NCBI GenBank assembly: GCA_036274675.1
Contig: DASUFE010000122.1
Coordinates: forward strand, 62,001-126,000
Length of the DNA stretch: 64,000 nucleotides
Direction: 5' to 3'
From: DASUFE01 sp036274675
Lineage (GTDB): Bacteria; Pseudomonadota; Gammaproteobacteria; HTCC5015
Part shown: positions 25,373 to 34,787 of the stretch, in pieces
How the letters are laid out: each line of letters starts with the position of its first letter
Numbering within the stretch: the stretch's first letter is position 1
Made by a program: the position numbers and the translations under genes
The notes under the pieces: model-generated
Databases searched by the model: none
What the model saw: the letters and a program-made list of their open reading frames with translations, nothing else
Told to the model about the DNA's origin: nothing

Positions 25373-25932
25373 AAGGCCAGATTGTAAAGCGGCTGCAGCA
25401 GTAGCATCCTGGATAAATGTATCAATGCCAGTGCGAGTAGCGGTGAAAAATCCAGACCACCCATCGGCGGCAGCAGGCGGCGGATGGGGCGCAGCAGGGG
25501 TTCATTCAGTTGGTGCAGCAATCCGGTCACAGGGTTGTACTGATGGGGCGCGATCCAGCTGGCGATCGCCTGGATCAGGATGGTAAAAAAGAAAATGTTA
25601 AGAAATGTGTTGAGCAGCTCCGCCAGCACCAGCGGCGCCAGCGAAACCGGCGGCAGCAAGCGTCCCTGCACCGCGGAAATCAATTCCATTTTGAGGGTGA
25701 TCAGCAGCAACAGCAGTACGACCGACGCCCAGTCGACGCCGCCGAAGCCAGGTATCAGGCGCCGCAGCGGAATCAACAGGGGATTGGTGATACGGACGAT
25801 AAATTGCGACAGTGGATTGTAGAAGTCGGCGTGCACCCACTGCAGCAGGAAGCGCAGCATGACGGCGAGAATATATAGGCCGACGGTGAAGTCGATGAGA
25901 AAAATAAGCGGGTTGGCGAGATAGCCGTTCAT
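25369..25932 (-). CDS. yggT: YggT family membrane protein
   Basis: 187 residues with two tandem YggT units. Each has hydrophobic helices and a conserved loop: SQFIVRITNPLLIPLRRLIP in the first and LLHQLNEPLLRPIRRLLPP in the second. Inner-membrane protein; the family has been linked to osmotic tolerance and to division proteins, but the mechanism is unclear. It is between proC and yggU in the usual order. Confidence 0.9.
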   Translation of the reverse strand: MNGYLANPLIFLIDFTVGLYILAVMLRFLLQWVHADFYNPLSQFIVRITNPLLIPLRRLIPGFGGVDWASVVLLLLLITLKMELISAVQGRLLPPVSLAPLVLAELLNTFLNIFFFTILIQAIASWIAPHQYNPVTGLLHQLNEPLLRPIRRLLPPMGGLDFSPLLALALIHLSRMLLLQPLYNLAL

Positions 25933-26030
25933 TTCAGTACCGTCTCCATGGAGGCTTTAAGGCGTGCCGCCGATTTTTCCCTTGAGGATTTTTCCGAGAT
26001 CCGGATCGGATGCGTCGCGCATGCGGTGTT

Positions 26031-26903
26031 TCATGGAGCGCCGCGCCCCAGATCATCGGCCAGTTCCTGCGAGCGCTGGCAGGCGGCGGTCATGGCCTGC
26101 AGAAACAGTTCCGGCAACTGGCCATTGCGGAAAACCTCCAGCGCCCTTTCCGTGGTGCCGCCCTTGGAAGTCACGCGCTCGCGCAGGATGGAAACCGGCT
26201 CCTTGTCCTCAAGCGCCATTTTGGCGGCGCCGAAGGCGGTCTGCAGGCTGAGCAGCCGGCTGTATTCGGGACTCAAACCCAGCGCGATGCCCGCGGCCTG
26301 CATGGCCTCGATGACCAGGAAGATATACGCCGGCCCGCTGCCGGAAAGGGCTGTTACCGCATCCAGCAGCGTTTCATCCTGCAGCCACACCGTGAGGCCG
26401 ACCGAGCGCAGCAGCGTTTCCGCGATATCGCCCTGTTGTTCCGTGATGCGCGGATTGGCATAGAGCGCCGTCGCGCCGGTCTGGATCAGTGCGGGTGTAT
26501 TGGGCATGCAGCGCACGATGGGGGCTTCGCGCTGCAGCCATTTTTCCAGTGTCGCGACGCGGATTCCGGCCGCGATCGAGATCAGCAGCGGATTGGTGCG
26601 CGCCGTCGGCTCACGGATCTGGGAGATCACGGTATGCATCGTCTGCGGCTTGACCGCGAGCACCAGGCATTCGCAACGATCGAGAATGGGGGCGGCGCTC
26701 GTTTCCGCCTTGATGTTGAATTGCGCGAGCAGGCGTTCGCGCTGCGTTGTGTCGGGATCGCAGACCTGTATCGCCGCGGGAGAATAACCGTCCTGGATCA
26801 GGCCCCCGATCAGGCTGCGCGCCATGTTGCCGCCGCCGATGAATCCTACCGATGGCAGTTTATCGAGAAGACCCGCTGATTTAAGAGGTAAGGTTTTTTT
26901 CAT
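26031..26903 (-). CDS. proC: Pyrroline-5-carboxylate reductase
   Basis: 290 residues. The NAD(P) Rossmann motif IGGGNMARSLIGGL lies near the N-terminus and LSGSGPAYIF with the helical dimer domain after 160, both typical of ProC. It makes proline from pyrroline-5-carboxylate in the cytoplasm. It begins an operon with yggT and yggU and follows yggS on the same strand. The first 12 residues extend a little beyond the usual start; ATG 26903 is kept because the frame has no better site. Confidence 0.93.
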   Translation of the reverse strand: MKKTLPLKSAGLLDKLPSVGFIGGGNMARSLIGGLIQDGYSPAAIQVCDPDTTQRERLLAQFNIKAETSAAPILDRCECLVLAVKPQTMHTVISQIREPTARTNPLLISIAAGIRVATLEKWLQREAPIVRCMPNTPALIQTGATALYANPRITEQQGDIAETLLRSVGLTVWLQDETLLDAVTALSGSGPAYIFLVIEAMQAAGIALGLSPEYSRLLSLQTAFGAAKMALEDKEPVSILRERVTSKGGTTERALEVFRNGQLPELFLQAMTAACQRSQELADDLGRGAP

Positions 26904-26985
26904 ATTCTTGATAACGCCGAGCTGGCCGGGCAGCTATTATAGCCTGTCGCCGCCGCTCCCGGCCTATTCGTATTTTTCGGGTCTG

Positions 26986-27672
26986 TCAGGATCGGTGCCC
27001 GAAAATAGCGGTTCCCACGCGCACCAGGGTGGAGCCCTCCGCGATTGCCGCCTCCAGATCGCCGCTCATGCCCATCGACAGGGTATCCAGTGTTTGCCCC
27101 TGCCGGTTCAGCTCGTCCCGCAGCCGGCGCAGTCGCGCGAACACGCGGCGTTGCGTATCGAAGTCCTCATGCTCGGCCGGAATGCACATCAGGCCTCGCA
27201 GTTTCAGTCGTGGCAGCTCCGCGATCGCGGCGGCGAGTAGTGTTGCTTCCGCCGGAGCGATTCCTCCCTTGGAGATTTCGTCTTCCAGGTTGACCTGCAG
27301 GCAAATATTCAGGGGAGGACGGTCCGTGGGGCGCTGCTCGTTCAGGCGTTGGGCGATTTTCAACCGGTCAACGCTGTGCACCCAGTCGAAGGCTGCGGCG
27401 ATATCCCCGGTTTTGTTGGCCTGGATCCTGCCGATAAAATGCCATTGCACGCCGGATAGTCCGGCCAGCGCCTGTATTTTGGGCAAAGCCTCCTGCAGGT
27501 AGTTTTCGCCGAAATCGCGTTGTCCGAGCCGGTATACCTGTTCAATGTCGCCGGACGGCCGGGTTTTGCTGACGGCCAGCAGGCGCACCGATCCGCTCGG
27601 GCGCTCGAAGCGCTGTTCGGCCGACGCGATGCGGTCGAGCAACAGCCGGAATTGTGCATCAAGGGTTTGCAT
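26986..27672 (-). CDS. yggS: PLP homeostasis protein YggS/PROSC
   Basis: 228-residue TIM-barrel PLP-binding protein. LLAVSKTRP holds the PLP lysine, and GENYLQEAL, WHFIGRIQANKT and LSMGMSGDLEAAI follow in canonical order. It buffers pyridoxal phosphate in the cytoplasm. Divergent from pilT, a conserved arrangement in Pseudomonas-like genomes. Confidence 0.93.
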   Translation of the reverse strand: MQTLDAQFRLLLDRIASAEQRFERPSGSVRLLAVSKTRPSGDIEQVYRLGQRDFGENYLQEALPKIQALAGLSGVQWHFIGRIQANKTGDIAAAFDWVHSVDRLKIAQRLNEQRPTDRPPLNICLQVNLEDEISKGGIAPAEATLLAAAIAELPRLKLRGLMCIPAEHEDFDTQRRVFARLRRLRDELNRQGQTLDTLSMGMSGDLEAAIAEGSTLVRVGTAIFGHRS

Positions 27673-27773
27673 GTAAACGCTTCTAGCAGTAAGTTAGACG
27701 AACTGAAATGTGTCTTGCGCGACTTTTCCTTAAAAATTAGAGTATAAACAGCTATTATTAAACCTATCTTCAA

Positions 27774-27816
27774 GCAAGCGGAGTTTATACAGTAAAAACG
27801 GTCCGCTGGCTTTTTT
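27774..27816 (+). terminator. Attenuator-like hairpin in the pilT leader
   Basis: GCAAGCGGA (27774-27782) pairs with TCCGCTGGC (27802-27810, one mismatch) and is followed directly by TTTTTT. It sits 46 nt before the pilT ATG with no gene upstream on this strand. It would therefore end transcripts begun in the yggS-pilT space, that is, act as an attenuator or define a short leader RNA. Confidence 0.45.
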
Positions 27817-27862
27817 ATAAAAGCACGCATTATTTTGAGTAGGTTCGAGGTAAGGGGCAATT

Positions 27863-28906
27863 ATGGCATCCATGGATATCGCTCAATTGCTGGCTTTCGG
27901 GGTCAAGAACGGCGCATCCGACCTGCACCTGTCGGCGGGATTGCCGCCCATGATCCGCGTGGACGGCGATGTTCGCAGAATCAACGTCGATCCGATGGAC
28001 CACAAGCAGGTACATGCTCTGGTCTATGACATCATGAACGACAAGCAGCGCAAGGACTACGAAGAGTTCTGGGAAACCGACTTTTCCTTTGAAATCCCGG
28101 GCTTGGCGCGTTTCCGGGTCAATGCCTTCAACCAGCATCGCGGCGCCGGCGCCGTGTTTCGTACCATTCCGTCGAAAATCCTGAGTCTCGAGGAGCTGAA
28201 GGCGCCGAAAATCTTCGAGGAGATTTCCGATTTTCCGCGCGGCATCGTGCTGGTCACCGGCCCCACCGGCTCGGGCAAGTCGACCACGCTGGCAGGCATG
28301 ATCAATTACAAGAACGAGACCGAACACGGGCATATTCTCACGGTTGAAGACCCGATCGAGTTCGTGCACGAAAGCAAGAAATCGCTGATCAACCAGCGCG
28401 AGGTGCACCGCGACACAATGGGCTTCAACGAAGCTCTGCGCTCGGCGCTGCGCGAGGATCCGGACACCATCCTGGTCGGGGAAATGCGTGACCTGGAGAC
28501 CATCCGCCTGGCGCTGACCGCAGCTGAAACGGGGCACCTGGTGTTCGGCACCCTGCACACCAGTTCCGCGGCCAAAACGATCGACCGCATCGTCGACGTA
28601 TTCCCCGCCGCCGAGAAGTCCATGGTGCGTTCGATGTTGTCGGAGTCGCTGCGCGCGGTGATTTCGCAAACGCTGCTGAAAAAGAACGGGGGCGGCCGCG
28701 TGGCCGCGCACGAGATCATGATCGGCACGCCGGCCATCCGCAACCTGATCCGCGAGGACAAGGTCGCGCAGATGTATTCGGCGATCCAGACCGGCCAGGG
28801 CATGGGCATGCAGACCCTGGACCAGAATCTGAAGGATCTGGTCACTAAAGGAATCGTGAACCGGGCCGAAGCACAGAAGAAAGCGATGAACCCGGCCGCT
28901 CTTTAA
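27863..28906 (+). CDS. pilT: Type IV pilus retraction ATPase PilT
   Basis: 347 residues. The N-terminal PAS-like domain opens GASDLHLSAGLPP. Walker A GPTGSGKST lies at 133-141, followed by the Asp box (LTVEDPIEF), Walker B (ILVGEMRD), the His box (GHLVFGTLHTSSA) and a C-terminal AIRNLIRE motif needed for retraction. A cytoplasmic hexamer at the pilus base powers twitching. AGGTAAGG precedes the ATG; an ATG three codons later gives the usual start MDIAQLLAF. Confidence 0.96.
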   Translation: MASMDIAQLLAFGVKNGASDLHLSAGLPPMIRVDGDVRRINVDPMDHKQVHALVYDIMNDKQRKDYEEFWETDFSFEIPGLARFRVNAFNQHRGAGAVFRTIPSKILSLEELKAPKIFEEISDFPRGIVLVTGPTGSGKSTTLAGMINYKNETEHGHILTVEDPIEFVHESKKSLINQREVHRDTMGFNEALRSALREDPDTILVGEMRDLETIRLALTAAETGHLVFGTLHTSSAAKTIDRIVDVFPAAEKSMVRSMLSESLRAVISQTLLKKNGGGRVAAHEIMIGTPAIRNLIREDKVAQMYSAIQTGQGMGMQTLDQNLKDLVTKGIVNRAEAQKKAMNPAAL

Positions 28907-29029
28907 AGGAAGTAAATTTTTAAAGCCGCCTCAAAGGCGTTCGTGTGCAGGCGGGTGAAGGTGAGTATTTTGAGCGGGCTTTAACGAAGTAAAACCAAAC
29001 GCAGCAGCCTTGAGTTTTCGGAGAGGAAT

Positions 29030-30172
29030 ATGGAACGCGATAAAGCTATAAAATTCATGCACGACCTGCTCCGCATGATGAAGGCGAAGAACGCGTCCGA
29101 CCTTTATATCACCGCCGGCGCGCCGCCCTCCATGAAGATCGACGGCAAGATGACCCCGGTCGGCCAGCAGAAGCTGTCGAACGAGCACACCCAGGAGCTG
29201 GTGCGCGGCATCATGAACGACAAGCAGGTCGCCGAATTCGAAAAGAGTAACGAGTGCAATTTCGCGATCAGTATGCCCGCCGTGTCCCGCTTCCGCGTAA
29301 ATGCCTTCGTGCAACGCGGCAGTATCGGCGCGGTTATCCGCATCATCACCTCCGAAATCCCGAACTTCGAGCAGCTCAACCTGCCGCCGGTGCTGAAAGA
29401 AATCGCCATGACCAAGCGCGGCATGGTGATCTTTGTCGGCGCCACCGGTTCCGGTAAATCGACTTCGCTCGCCGCGCTGATCGATTACCGCAACACCAAC
29501 AGCCAGGGTCATATCATCACCATCGAGGATCCGATCGAGTTCGTGCACCGCCACAAAGGATGCCTGGTGACGCAGCGCGAGATCGGCACCGATACCGAGA
29601 GCTGGGAAATCGCCCTCAAGAACAGCCTGCGCCAGGCGCCGGACGTGATCCTGATCGGCGAAGTGCGCGACCGCGAGACCATGGAAAACGCGGTGGTTTT
29701 CGCCGAAACCGGCCATCTCTGCCTGTGCACGCTGCATGCGAACAGCACCAACCAGGCGATGGACCGCATCATCAACTTCTTCCCCGAGGATCGGCGCAAG
29801 CAGCTGCTGATGGACTTGTCGCTGAACCTGAAGGCGGTGGTGTCGCAGCGCCTGATCAAGACCGTGGACGAAAAAGGCCGCCGCGCGGCCACGGAAATTC
29901 TGATCAACACGCCGTTGATGTCCGATCTGATATTGAAAGGCGAGATCCATTCGATGCGGGAGCTGATGTCGAAATCGCGCGAACACGGCATGCAGACTTT
30001 CGACCAGGCTCTGTTCGACCTGATCGAGGCCGGTTCCATCAGCATGGAGGAAGGGTTGCGCCATGCCGATTCGGTCAATGATCTGCGCCTGCGCCTGAAA
30101 CTGGAAGGCAAGAGAGCCAAGACCTCCAACCTGCTGGACGAGGTCAAAGACATGAGAATTCAGGGCAGCTGA
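29030..30172 (+). CDS. pilU: PilT-dependent retraction ATPase PilU
   Basis: 380-residue PilT paralogue with NECNFAIS, Walker A GATGSGKST, TIEDPIEF, ILIGEVRDRETM and a tail longer than PilT, all typical of PilU. PilU works with PilT during retraction under load. GGAGAGG precedes the ATG. It follows pilT by 123 nt, with an imperfect inverted repeat around 28921-28985 between. Confidence 0.92.
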   Translation: MERDKAIKFMHDLLRMMKAKNASDLYITAGAPPSMKIDGKMTPVGQQKLSNEHTQELVRGIMNDKQVAEFEKSNECNFAISMPAVSRFRVNAFVQRGSIGAVIRIITSEIPNFEQLNLPPVLKEIAMTKRGMVIFVGATGSGKSTSLAALIDYRNTNSQGHIITIEDPIEFVHRHKGCLVTQREIGTDTESWEIALKNSLRQAPDVILIGEVRDRETMENAVVFAETGHLCLCTLHANSTNQAMDRIINFFPEDRRKQLLMDLSLNLKAVVSQRLIKTVDEKGRRAATEILINTPLMSDLILKGEIHSMRELMSKSREHGMQTFDQALFDLIEAGSISMEEGLRHADSVNDLRLRLKLEGKRAKTSNLLDEVKDMRIQGS

Positions 30173-30215
30173 GGCCTGTTGGATTTGCCGGATTGCTGGG
30201 TTAACAATTAAAGAT

Positions 30216-30327
30216 TAACCGCAGAGAACACCGAGAACGGGATTATTCTCTGGATTGCGCCGCGCTTTATTCAGGCTTGCATGACTTGTGACTAAAGTCT
30301 CCGTGTACTCTGTGCTCTCTGTGGTTT
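30216..30327. repeat. CACAGAG-type palindromic repeat, copy 3
   Basis: Left end TTAACCGCAGAGAACACCGAG, degenerate; right end CTCTGTGCTCTCTGTGGTTT, well conserved, with about 60 nt of unrelated sequence in the middle. It separates pilU from the third ATPase. Confidence 0.8.
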
Positions 30328-30342
30328 GATTAGAGGTTTTTT

Positions 30343-31482
30343 ATGACCGCACTCGATCCTTATTTAAAGCTGATGGCCGAGAAGGAAGCCTCGGACATGT
30401 TTTTCACCACCGGGGCTCCGCCCAGCATCAAGATCCAGGGCACGATCCGGCCGGTCAGCAAGACCGTGCTGGAACCCGGCATGGTGAGGAAGCTCGCCTA
30501 CACCCTGCTGAATGAGCGGCAGATCCAGACTTTCGAGGACCAGCTCGAGTTGAACCTGGGTGTCAGCCGCGTCGGCATGGGGCGTTTCCGCGTGAATATC
30601 TACATGCAGCGCGGCGAGCCTTCGATGGTGATCCGCTTCATCAAATCCAAGATTCCGAAGATCGACGAACTCGGCCTGCCGCAGGTGCTGAAGAGCCTGG
30701 TAAACGAGAAGAACGGCCTGATCCTGATGGTCGGCGCGACCGGCTCGGGCAAATCCACGACGCTCGCCGCGATGATCGATCACCGCAACTCCTCGGCGCC
30801 GGGCCATATCCTGACGATCGAGGACCCGATCGAGTTCGTTTACGAACACAGCAAATGCATCGTCGGCCAGCGCGAAATCGGCCTCGACACCCACTCCTAT
30901 GAAAACGCGCTGCGCGAGGCCATGCGCGAGGCGCCGGATGTGATCCTGATCGGCGAAATCCGCGACCTTGAGACCATGGAGGCAGGCATCACCTACGCCG
31001 ATACCGGCCACCTCTGTCTCAGCACACTGCATGCCGTCAACGCCAACCAGGCGCTGGACCGCATCATCAACCTGTTCCCGCCCGAACAGAAGAACCAGAT
31101 TCTGATGGACCTGTCGCTGAACCTGAAAGCCATCATTTCGCAGCGCCTGGTGCCCGCCAAAGGCGGCGGCCGCGTGGCGGCGGTCGAGGTTCTGGTCAAT
31201 ACGCCTTATATCTCCGAGCTGATCCGCAAGGGCGAAATGAGCGGTATCAAGGAGGTTATGGAAAAGAGCGGCAAGGCTGGCATGCAGACCTTCGACCAGT
31301 CGCTGTTCACCCTGTTCAAGGCCGGCCGCATCGACCTGCAGGATGCTTTGAGCTACGCCGACTCCCGGACAAACCTGGAATGGAAAATCAATTTCGGCGG
31401 CGGTGTCGGCGAGGCGGGGGTTAAGGCTTCTTCCGGCACGGGCGCTTCGACGAACGATCTCGAAGACCTCTCCTCCAGTTAG
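30343..31482 (+). CDS. Third PilT/PilU-family ATPase
   Basis: 379 residues with all retraction-ATPase motifs: Walker A GATGSGKST, the Asp box TIEDPIEFV, Walker B ILIGEIRDLETM and the His box GHLCLSTLHAVNA. It is closer to PilU than PilT, but differs: it has LELNLGVSRV where PilU has NECNFAIS, and a Gly/Ser-rich tail. AGAGG precedes the ATG. A tandem second PilU-like gene next to pilT-pilU suggests an extra motor subunit or a variant for another load (inference). Confidence 0.88.
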   Translation: MTALDPYLKLMAEKEASDMFFTTGAPPSIKIQGTIRPVSKTVLEPGMVRKLAYTLLNERQIQTFEDQLELNLGVSRVGMGRFRVNIYMQRGEPSMVIRFIKSKIPKIDELGLPQVLKSLVNEKNGLILMVGATGSGKSTTLAAMIDHRNSSAPGHILTIEDPIEFVYEHSKCIVGQREIGLDTHSYENALREAMREAPDVILIGEIRDLETMEAGITYADTGHLCLSTLHAVNANQALDRIINLFPPEQKNQILMDLSLNLKAIISQRLVPAKGGGRVAAVEVLVNTPYISELIRKGEMSGIKEVMEKSGKAGMQTFDQSLFTLFKAGRIDLQDALSYADSRTNLEWKINFGGGVGEAGVKASSGTGASTNDLEDLSSS

Positions 31483-31874
31483 CAAGGCTCACAGTATTGC
31501 AACTACTGATCTTTGAATCTGCCGGGTGTTCATTTCATTCGTTACGCCAGAGCGCATAGTATTGTTTAAGAATTTCATTTTTAATCTTCGTGTTCTCCGT
31601 GCCTCCGTGCGAAGTCTTTGCTTGGTTTAAAGCGGCTACTTGATTCATTTCAACGAGAAACCGCTAAAAACCGGCAAAACGAGTACCGATTTAATCTCTC
31701 AGTGCGTTCTGTGCTCTCTGTGGTTGGTCTTACTCTTCGATGGCTTATTGACGCAAGCTCGGCCGACGCATTGCCTTTCTGGAATGACACCGGTATCATC
31801 TCCTTAAATTAAGCCATAATCAGCTAGCGCACTTTACAAATAACTTTTGCAGTCGTCACCGGATTTAGAAACCA
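31483..31874. other. Gene-free stretch before the pectin island
   Basis: About 390 nt. It contains two half copies of the CACAGAG family: TGTTCTCCGTGCCTCCGTG near 31590 and TTCTGTGCTCTCTGTGGTT ending at 31725. Their partners are lost. A LacI-type operator lies at 31785-31798. This is the left boundary of the uronate island. Confidence 0.65.
31785..31798. promoter_or_regulatory. Candidate LacI-type operator before the polygalacturonase gene
   Basis: TGACACCGGTATCA, one mismatch from the perfect palindrome found before the receptor gene. It lies 76 nt upstream of the GH28 start. The adjacent LacI-family gene is the likely binder (inference). Confidence 0.6.
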
Positions 31875-33356
31875 ATGATCGACTCTCACAGAAGAACCTT
31901 ATTAAAAGGATTCGCCGCCGGTTCAGCGGCCTTGATCCTTCCCGCCGCTGTATGCGGGAAGCAGGCAGGCCCTTCGGGCGAAAGCTGGCTGCAGGCCACA
32001 CTCATTCGCAATAGCATCAGCAGGCCCCGCTTCCCGGACCGTGAATTCGATGTCAGGAATTTCGGCGCCAAAGGCGACAATAAAACCGACGACTCCGCCG
32101 CCATTCAAACGGCGATCGACCGCTGCGCGGAAGAGGGCGGCGGCAGGGTTCTGATTCGGGACGGCGTCTTCGTGACTGGCCCGGTCCATCTGAAATCAAA
32201 CATCAATCTCCATATCGAGCGGCGCGCGAGCCTTTCATTCCTCACGGACCCCAAGCGTTATCTGCCGCCCGTGCTGACTCGCTGGGAAGGCGTCGAGCTG
32301 ATGGGATATTCGCCGCTTATCTACGCTTATGAGCAAAGGAATATCGCGATCACCGGCAAGGGCAGTTTGCATGGTAATGCGAACCGCTCGAACTGGTGGC
32401 CGTGGAAAGGTAATAAAGAGTGGGGTCTTGAAGGCGCGCCCGGCCAGGCGCCCGCGCGCGAGCGCCTGTTCGCCGACGCCGAAAACAACGTGCCGGTCGC
32501 GCAGCGCGTCTATGCCGAGGGCTCGTATCTGAGGCCGCCCTTTATCCAGCCGTATCGCTGCCGTGACGTGCTGATTGAAGATGTCACCATAACCGATGCA
32601 CCCTTCTGGCTGATCCATCCCGTGCTGTGCGAGAACGTCACGGTCAGCGGCGTAACCTGCAGGAGTCGCGGACCCAATTCGGACGGCTGCGACCCGGAAT
32701 CCTGCCGCAACGTGCTGATTGAAAACTGTCTTTTCGACACCGGCGACGATTGCATCGCGATAAAATCGGGCCGTAACGCGGACGGCCGCAGGCTTGCCGC
32801 GCCGAGCGAGAATCTCGTGATCGCGGGCTGCAGGATGCGCGCCGGCCACGGCGGCGTGGTGATCGGTAGCGAAATTTCGGGTGGCGCGCGTAATATTTTC
32901 GTCGAGGAAAGTGCAATGAGCAGCCCGGATCTCGAACGCGGCATCCGCATCAAGACCAACTCGCTGCGCGGGGGTACGATTGAGAACTTCCATATACGCA
33001 ATGTCGATATCGGCACCGTGCAGGACGCCATCGTCATCGATTTCTATTACGAAGAGGGCGATGCGGGCGGATTTGACCCCATAGTGAAGAACATCGTGAT
33101 CGAAGATCTGCATTGCAGGCGGGCCGCCAAGGTATTCCAAATACGGGGTTATGCGCGTTCGCCGGTTACAGGACTGTCCTTGAAAAACGCCCGCTTCGAG
33201 CGGGTGGAGGATACGGGCGTGATCGAGAACGTAGCGGATTTTACAGTCGAGAACCTGTATATAAACGGGAAGAAGCGGATGTTTCCGGCTTCCATAAAGG
33301 CCGCCTTAGGCGGCCCGGCGTCGCCTGATTTTCTGAGCCCGGCATTGGCCTGGTAG
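31875..33356 (+). CDS. Tat-exported polygalacturonase (GH28)
   Basis: 493 residues. A twin-arginine signal (HRRTLLKGFAAG) is followed by a right-handed beta-helix. The GH28 active-site set is complete: NSDGCD (about 268), DTGDDC (about 289), GHGG (about 323) and RIKTN (about 357). The two Asp clusters act as acid and base in hydrolysis of galacturonan. It may be an exo- or endo-acting enzyme; similar Tat-type proteins act on oligogalacturonides in the periplasm. It begins the uronate island, and the LacI gene follows 7 nt downstream, so they form one operon. Confidence 0.9.
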   Translation: MIDSHRRTLLKGFAAGSAALILPAAVCGKQAGPSGESWLQATLIRNSISRPRFPDREFDVRNFGAKGDNKTDDSAAIQTAIDRCAEEGGGRVLIRDGVFVTGPVHLKSNINLHIERRASLSFLTDPKRYLPPVLTRWEGVELMGYSPLIYAYEQRNIAITGKGSLHGNANRSNWWPWKGNKEWGLEGAPGQAPARERLFADAENNVPVAQRVYAEGSYLRPPFIQPYRCRDVLIEDVTITDAPFWLIHPVLCENVTVSGVTCRSRGPNSDGCDPESCRNVLIENCLFDTGDDCIAIKSGRNADGRRLAAPSENLVIAGCRMRAGHGGVVIGSEISGGARNIFVEESAMSSPDLERGIRIKTNSLRGGTIENFHIRNVDIGTVQDAIVIDFYYEEGDAGGFDPIVKNIVIEDLHCRRAAKVFQIRGYARSPVTGLSLKNARFERVEDTGVIENVADFTVENLYINGKKRMFPASIKAALGGPASPDFLSPALAW

Positions 33357-33363
33357 CATTCGA

Positions 33364-34431
33364 ATGAGCGAAACAAGCATAATGACCCCCGTGCCCAAGA
33401 ATAATAAATCCACCATCAGCGACGTCGCCCGCCTTGCGGGCGTATCCAAAAAGACCGTGTCGCGCGTGATCAATAATTCACCGAAAGTCGATGCGAATAC
33501 CCGCGAGAACGTACTCAAGGTCATCACCACCTTGAACTACGTTCCGAGCCCTCAGGCCAGGGGGCTCGCGGCGCGCCGCTCCTTTCTAATAGGATTGATC
33601 TACGATAATCCGAACCCCCTGTACATCGACTCCGTGCAGCGGGGCATTCTCAAAATTTGCGGTCCGGCCGGTTACGAGCTGGTCGTGCATCCCTGCGATA
33701 TCCGTCGCGAAGGGTTCCTCGCCGATATCCTGCGTTTTATTTCCAGATCGCATGTGGATGGTGTCGTCATACTGCCGCCGGTATCGGAGCTGAATCACGT
33801 ATCGCAAGCCGTGCATGACGCGGGTTGCCCCTATGTACGCCTGGCCGCGGCCGCCGTCACGGACGAAAGCCATCGCATCGTCGTTTCGGATGAACGCGCC
33901 GCGGTGCGCAAACTCGTCGAGTACCTGATCGAACTCGGTCACCGCCGGATCGGGTTCATTTCCGGCCCGACGGGCTATCTGTCCGCCAGCGAACGTTTCG
34001 AGGGTTTCAGCGAGGCGCATCGCAAGTACGGCATCGCCTTCGATCCCGAGTTGAAGATGGAAGGCGCCTACAGCTTCGAAAGCGGCAAATCCTGCACCCA
34101 GAGATTGCTTTCGCTGCAAAACCGGCCGACCGCAATCTTCGCCAGTAACGACGATATGGCGGCCGGCGCGATTCATGTCGCCGTGGAAATGGGATTCAAG
34201 GTGCCGGAAAACCTGTCGATCGCCGGCTTCGACGACAGCAGCGTTGCCTCTCTGATCCTGCCCACGCTCACCACCATCCGGCGTCCGGTTATGCAGATGT
34301 CCTCGCTGGCCGCGGAAAAATTAATCAACGCCATCGACGGCGCCGGCACGATACAGTCCTCGGTCGAGGGCATAATCGCCCCCGAAGTGATTGTCCGCAA
34401 CTCCACCGGCGCTTATCCTAAAACCTCTTGA
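33364..34431 (+). CDS. LacI-family transcription regulator of the pectin island
   Basis: 355 residues. The helix-turn-helix near 17-40 (TISDVARLAGVSKKTVSRVI) is followed by the hinge (SPQARGLAARRS) and a periplasmic-binding-like effector domain with VVILPPVSE, GHRRIGFISG and AIFASNDDMAAGA. It probably represses the island until an oligogalacturonide or uronate product binds. Candidate operators TGACACCGGTGTCA lie before GH28, the TonB receptor and the ExuT-like gene. The start is ATG 33364, or 33382; neither has a strong ribosome site, and the gene is coupled to GH28. Confidence 0.88.
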   Translation: MSETSIMTPVPKNNKSTISDVARLAGVSKKTVSRVINNSPKVDANTRENVLKVITTLNYVPSPQARGLAARRSFLIGLIYDNPNPLYIDSVQRGILKICGPAGYELVVHPCDIRREGFLADILRFISRSHVDGVVILPPVSELNHVSQAVHDAGCPYVRLAAAAVTDESHRIVVSDERAAVRKLVEYLIELGHRRIGFISGPTGYLSASERFEGFSEAHRKYGIAFDPELKMEGAYSFESGKSCTQRLLSLQNRPTAIFASNDDMAAGAIHVAVEMGFKVPENLSIAGFDDSSVASLILPTLTTIRRPVMQMSSLAAEKLINAIDGAGTIQSSVEGIIAPEVIVRNSTGAYPKTS

Positions 34432-34631
34432 ACATCCCGCCTTCGTCCCGAAGGAGGAATAAAAGGGGGATGAGGCTTGGCCTTGCAATAACTGACCTGC
34501 CGTTGCTGAGTCGTTGAAGCAATTTCATCGATAACCTGCAGACCGGCACACCCTCCATCACACCTGCCTCACCCAATACCGGGTTGCAATTGATGGGATT
34601 GGAAAGACAGATCCCACAGAAATCCGAAAAA

Positions 34632-34646
34632 CCGGTCAGGCCAAAT
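34632..34646. promoter_or_regulatory. Candidate FadR/UxuR-type operator before the receptor gene
   Basis: CCGGTCAGGCCAAAT. The core GGTCAGGCC is shared exactly with the sites at 45122-45130 and 51705-51713. It lies about 120 nt upstream of the predicted promoter. Confidence 0.45.
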
Positions 34647-34758
34647 CGAGAACAGCCGGTAAATGATTTAAATTAATACTTAAAATTCAGATAGTTATAA
34701 CTGGATAAGTGATGACTCGATATTTATTCATTCCATATGCCATGGCTACCAAAAATTG

Positions 34759-34787
34759 TTGACACCGGTGTCACCCGGCGGTATGTT
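34759..34787 (+). promoter_or_regulatory. Sigma-70 promoter of the receptor gene with embedded LacI operator
   Basis: The -35 box TTGACA (34759-34764), a 17-nt spacer and TATGTT (34782-34787). The perfect 14-nt palindrome TGACACCGGTGTCA (34760-34773) covers the -35 box and part of the spacer. Bound repressor would therefore block RNA polymerase. Confidence 0.7.
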
